NCBI GenBank assembly: GCA_964533265.1
Contig: CAZHJW010000146.1
Coordinates: 1 to 6,156 of the forward strand
DNA: 6,156 bases
Origin: UBA1100 sp964533265
GTDB taxonomy: Bacteria; Verrucomicrobiota; Verrucomicrobiia; Limisphaerales; UBA1100
Direction: 5' to 3'
Notes under the pieces: generated by a model
Told to the model about the DNA's origin: nothing
The model's input: only the letters and a program-made list of their open reading frames with translations
Database searches by the model: none
Part shown: one piece after another, positions 5,372 to 6,156 of the stretch
How the letters are laid out: the number at the start of each line of letters is the position of its first letter
How positions within the stretch are numbered: the stretch's first letter is position 1
Translations under genes and position numbers: made by a program

Positions 5372-6156
5372 TGATCTAGGCCGTGGTTATATACGCGTTC
5401 CAACTGCTTGGCACGAGATAAAGATCTGGGGCTGATCAACATTCTTCCAGAGGTCGGCAAGGGGCCCTGATTATATTTCTCAATAGTGGCCAGGTAAGGT
5501 TTCCAGTTTAGTGTGAGAACATTTTCTAGGTTACCCATGTTTTTTAGAGTGGCCTTTTTCCAGGCATGAAAAACCAGCTCGGAGCAGTAGAGTTTATCAT
5601 CAGTAAATTCGTATTTGAAATCGTAGGGTTTCCCCGCATGTGTATGCAGGTTTTTTAGGAACTTGGGGATGATTGGGCGATACTTGGGTTTCAACCGATA
5701 GGCAGCCCACCGTTCATTGCGGCCGATGGTTTTCCATTTTTCAAAGGGCGTATATATCACACCGGGAGCACAGGCCTCAATAACCGTCCATTTTCCTTTG
5801 CGCAGGTGCAGTACCCCCACATGCGAATAGTGTGACTGGGTAATGCCTTCAATGGCCTGAATTAAATCCACATCCAGGGGCAATGCCTGAAAAACCAAAT
5901 CACCCTCCCTCGGTTCGTATGTTGGAAGTTTATCCGATTTGGTTATTGGCTGTTTTTTTACGCCGGGCGGGCGAAGTTTTTGCTTACTCGGACGACGTCC
6001 TTCTGCGGCGTCAAGCGGTAGCATCACCGTGTCCAACGCGGCTGAAAACGGAAGGTCGATCAAGACCAACGGCGTCAGCATGTCTGGATGTTTCAACGTA
6101 TGACCAGCCAGCCGTACAGATGGGTAAGTTACATCCATTCGTCCACCATTAGCCTT
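5368..6156 (-). CDS. YiiX-type permuted papain-like (NlpC/P60-like) cysteine hydrolase with N-terminal YceK/YidQ-like segment (5' partial)
   Basis: The frame stays open past the first internal ATG (6138) to the right window edge, reading K-A-N-G-G-R before it, so the real start is probably outside. Numbered from that internal Met, residues 5-43 (YPSVR, then DLPFSAALDTVMLPLD) closely resemble the conserved core of the small YceK/YidQ lipoproteins (DUF1375). A Pro/Lys linker (about 48-75) follows. Then comes a YiiX-type domain: EGDLVF (78-83), SHVGV with catalytic His106, VIEACAPGV with Glu121, GKPYDFKYEF (169-178), and LYCSELV with nucleophile Cys185. Such domains are thiol hydrolases acting on amide bonds of peptides or lipids. 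If the missing start carries a lipoprotein signal, as in YceK/YidQ, the enzyme would be exported. The stop overlaps the ATP-grasp start (ATGA), so the genes are co-translated. Fold assignment is confident; the substrate is unknown. Confidence 0.82.
   Translation of the reverse strand, partial: KANGGRMDVTYPSVRLAGHTLKHPDMLTPLVLIDLPFSAALDTVMLPLDAAEGRRPSKQKLRPPGVKKQPITKSDKLPTYEPREGDLVFQALPLDVDLIQAIEGITQSHYSHVGVLHLRKGKWTVIEACAPGVIYTPFEKWKTIGRNERWAAYRLKPKYRPIIPKFLKNLHTHAGKPYDFKYEFTDDKLYCSELVFHAWKKATLKNMGNLENVLTLNWKPYLATIEKYNQGPLPTSGRMLISPRSLSRAKQLERVYNHGLDQ

Noticed and set aside
5883..6152. Plus-strand 89-codon frame at the right edge
   Set aside because: It is antisense to the YceK/YidQ-like and YiiX-like reading frame, which has clear conserved motifs.

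Overview
The window (6,156 bases, moderate GC) is bacterial and densely coded. It holds six protein genes, the first and last of them cut by the window edges. Two hints on origin are visible. The gene running out at the left edge ends in a Lys/Ala/Pro hexapeptide repeat tail of the histone-H1 type. Most genes lack a strong Shine-Dalgarno sequence. Both would fit a Verrucomicrobiota/PVC-type or similar environmental bacterium. No marker gene is present, so this assignment is a low-confidence inference.

Plus-strand half (1-3162). After the basic tail (2-139) there is a clear intrinsic terminator (171-196). Next come a compact DEDDy 3'-5' exonuclease (239-952), a multi-pass PAP2/Aur1-like lipid phosphatase or phosphotransferase (about 1033-2013), and alanine dehydrogenase ald (2062-3162). 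These three look like ordinary single-function genes that may share a transcript: the gaps are 80 and 48 nt and no terminator is seen between them. The 80-nt gap before the PAP2 gene is odd. Its only strong Shine-Dalgarno sequence drives a 7-codon ORF rather than the enzyme.

Minus-strand half (6156-3166) is one tightly coupled operon, read from right to left. The first gene is a probable lipoprotein whose visible N-terminal part resembles the small YceK/YidQ family and whose main part is a YiiX-type NlpC/P60-like (permuted papain) cysteine hydrolase. It overlaps a 457-residue ATP-grasp ligase by 4 nt (ATGA). The ligase overlaps a membrane-anchored class I glutamine-amidotransferase-like (peptidase C26, PuuD-like) hydrolase by about 23 nt. 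One amide- or peptide-bond-forming enzyme flanked by two cysteine hydrolases of different folds suggests a small make-and-break system for an amide or isopeptide linkage on an unknown substrate. The hydrolases are predicted to be envelope-associated and the ligase cytosolic. This is the most interesting part of the window.

The two halves converge at 3160-3168 with only 3 nt between the stop codons of ald and the C26 gene and no intrinsic terminator. I found no tRNA, rRNA, CRISPR array or insertion sequence.
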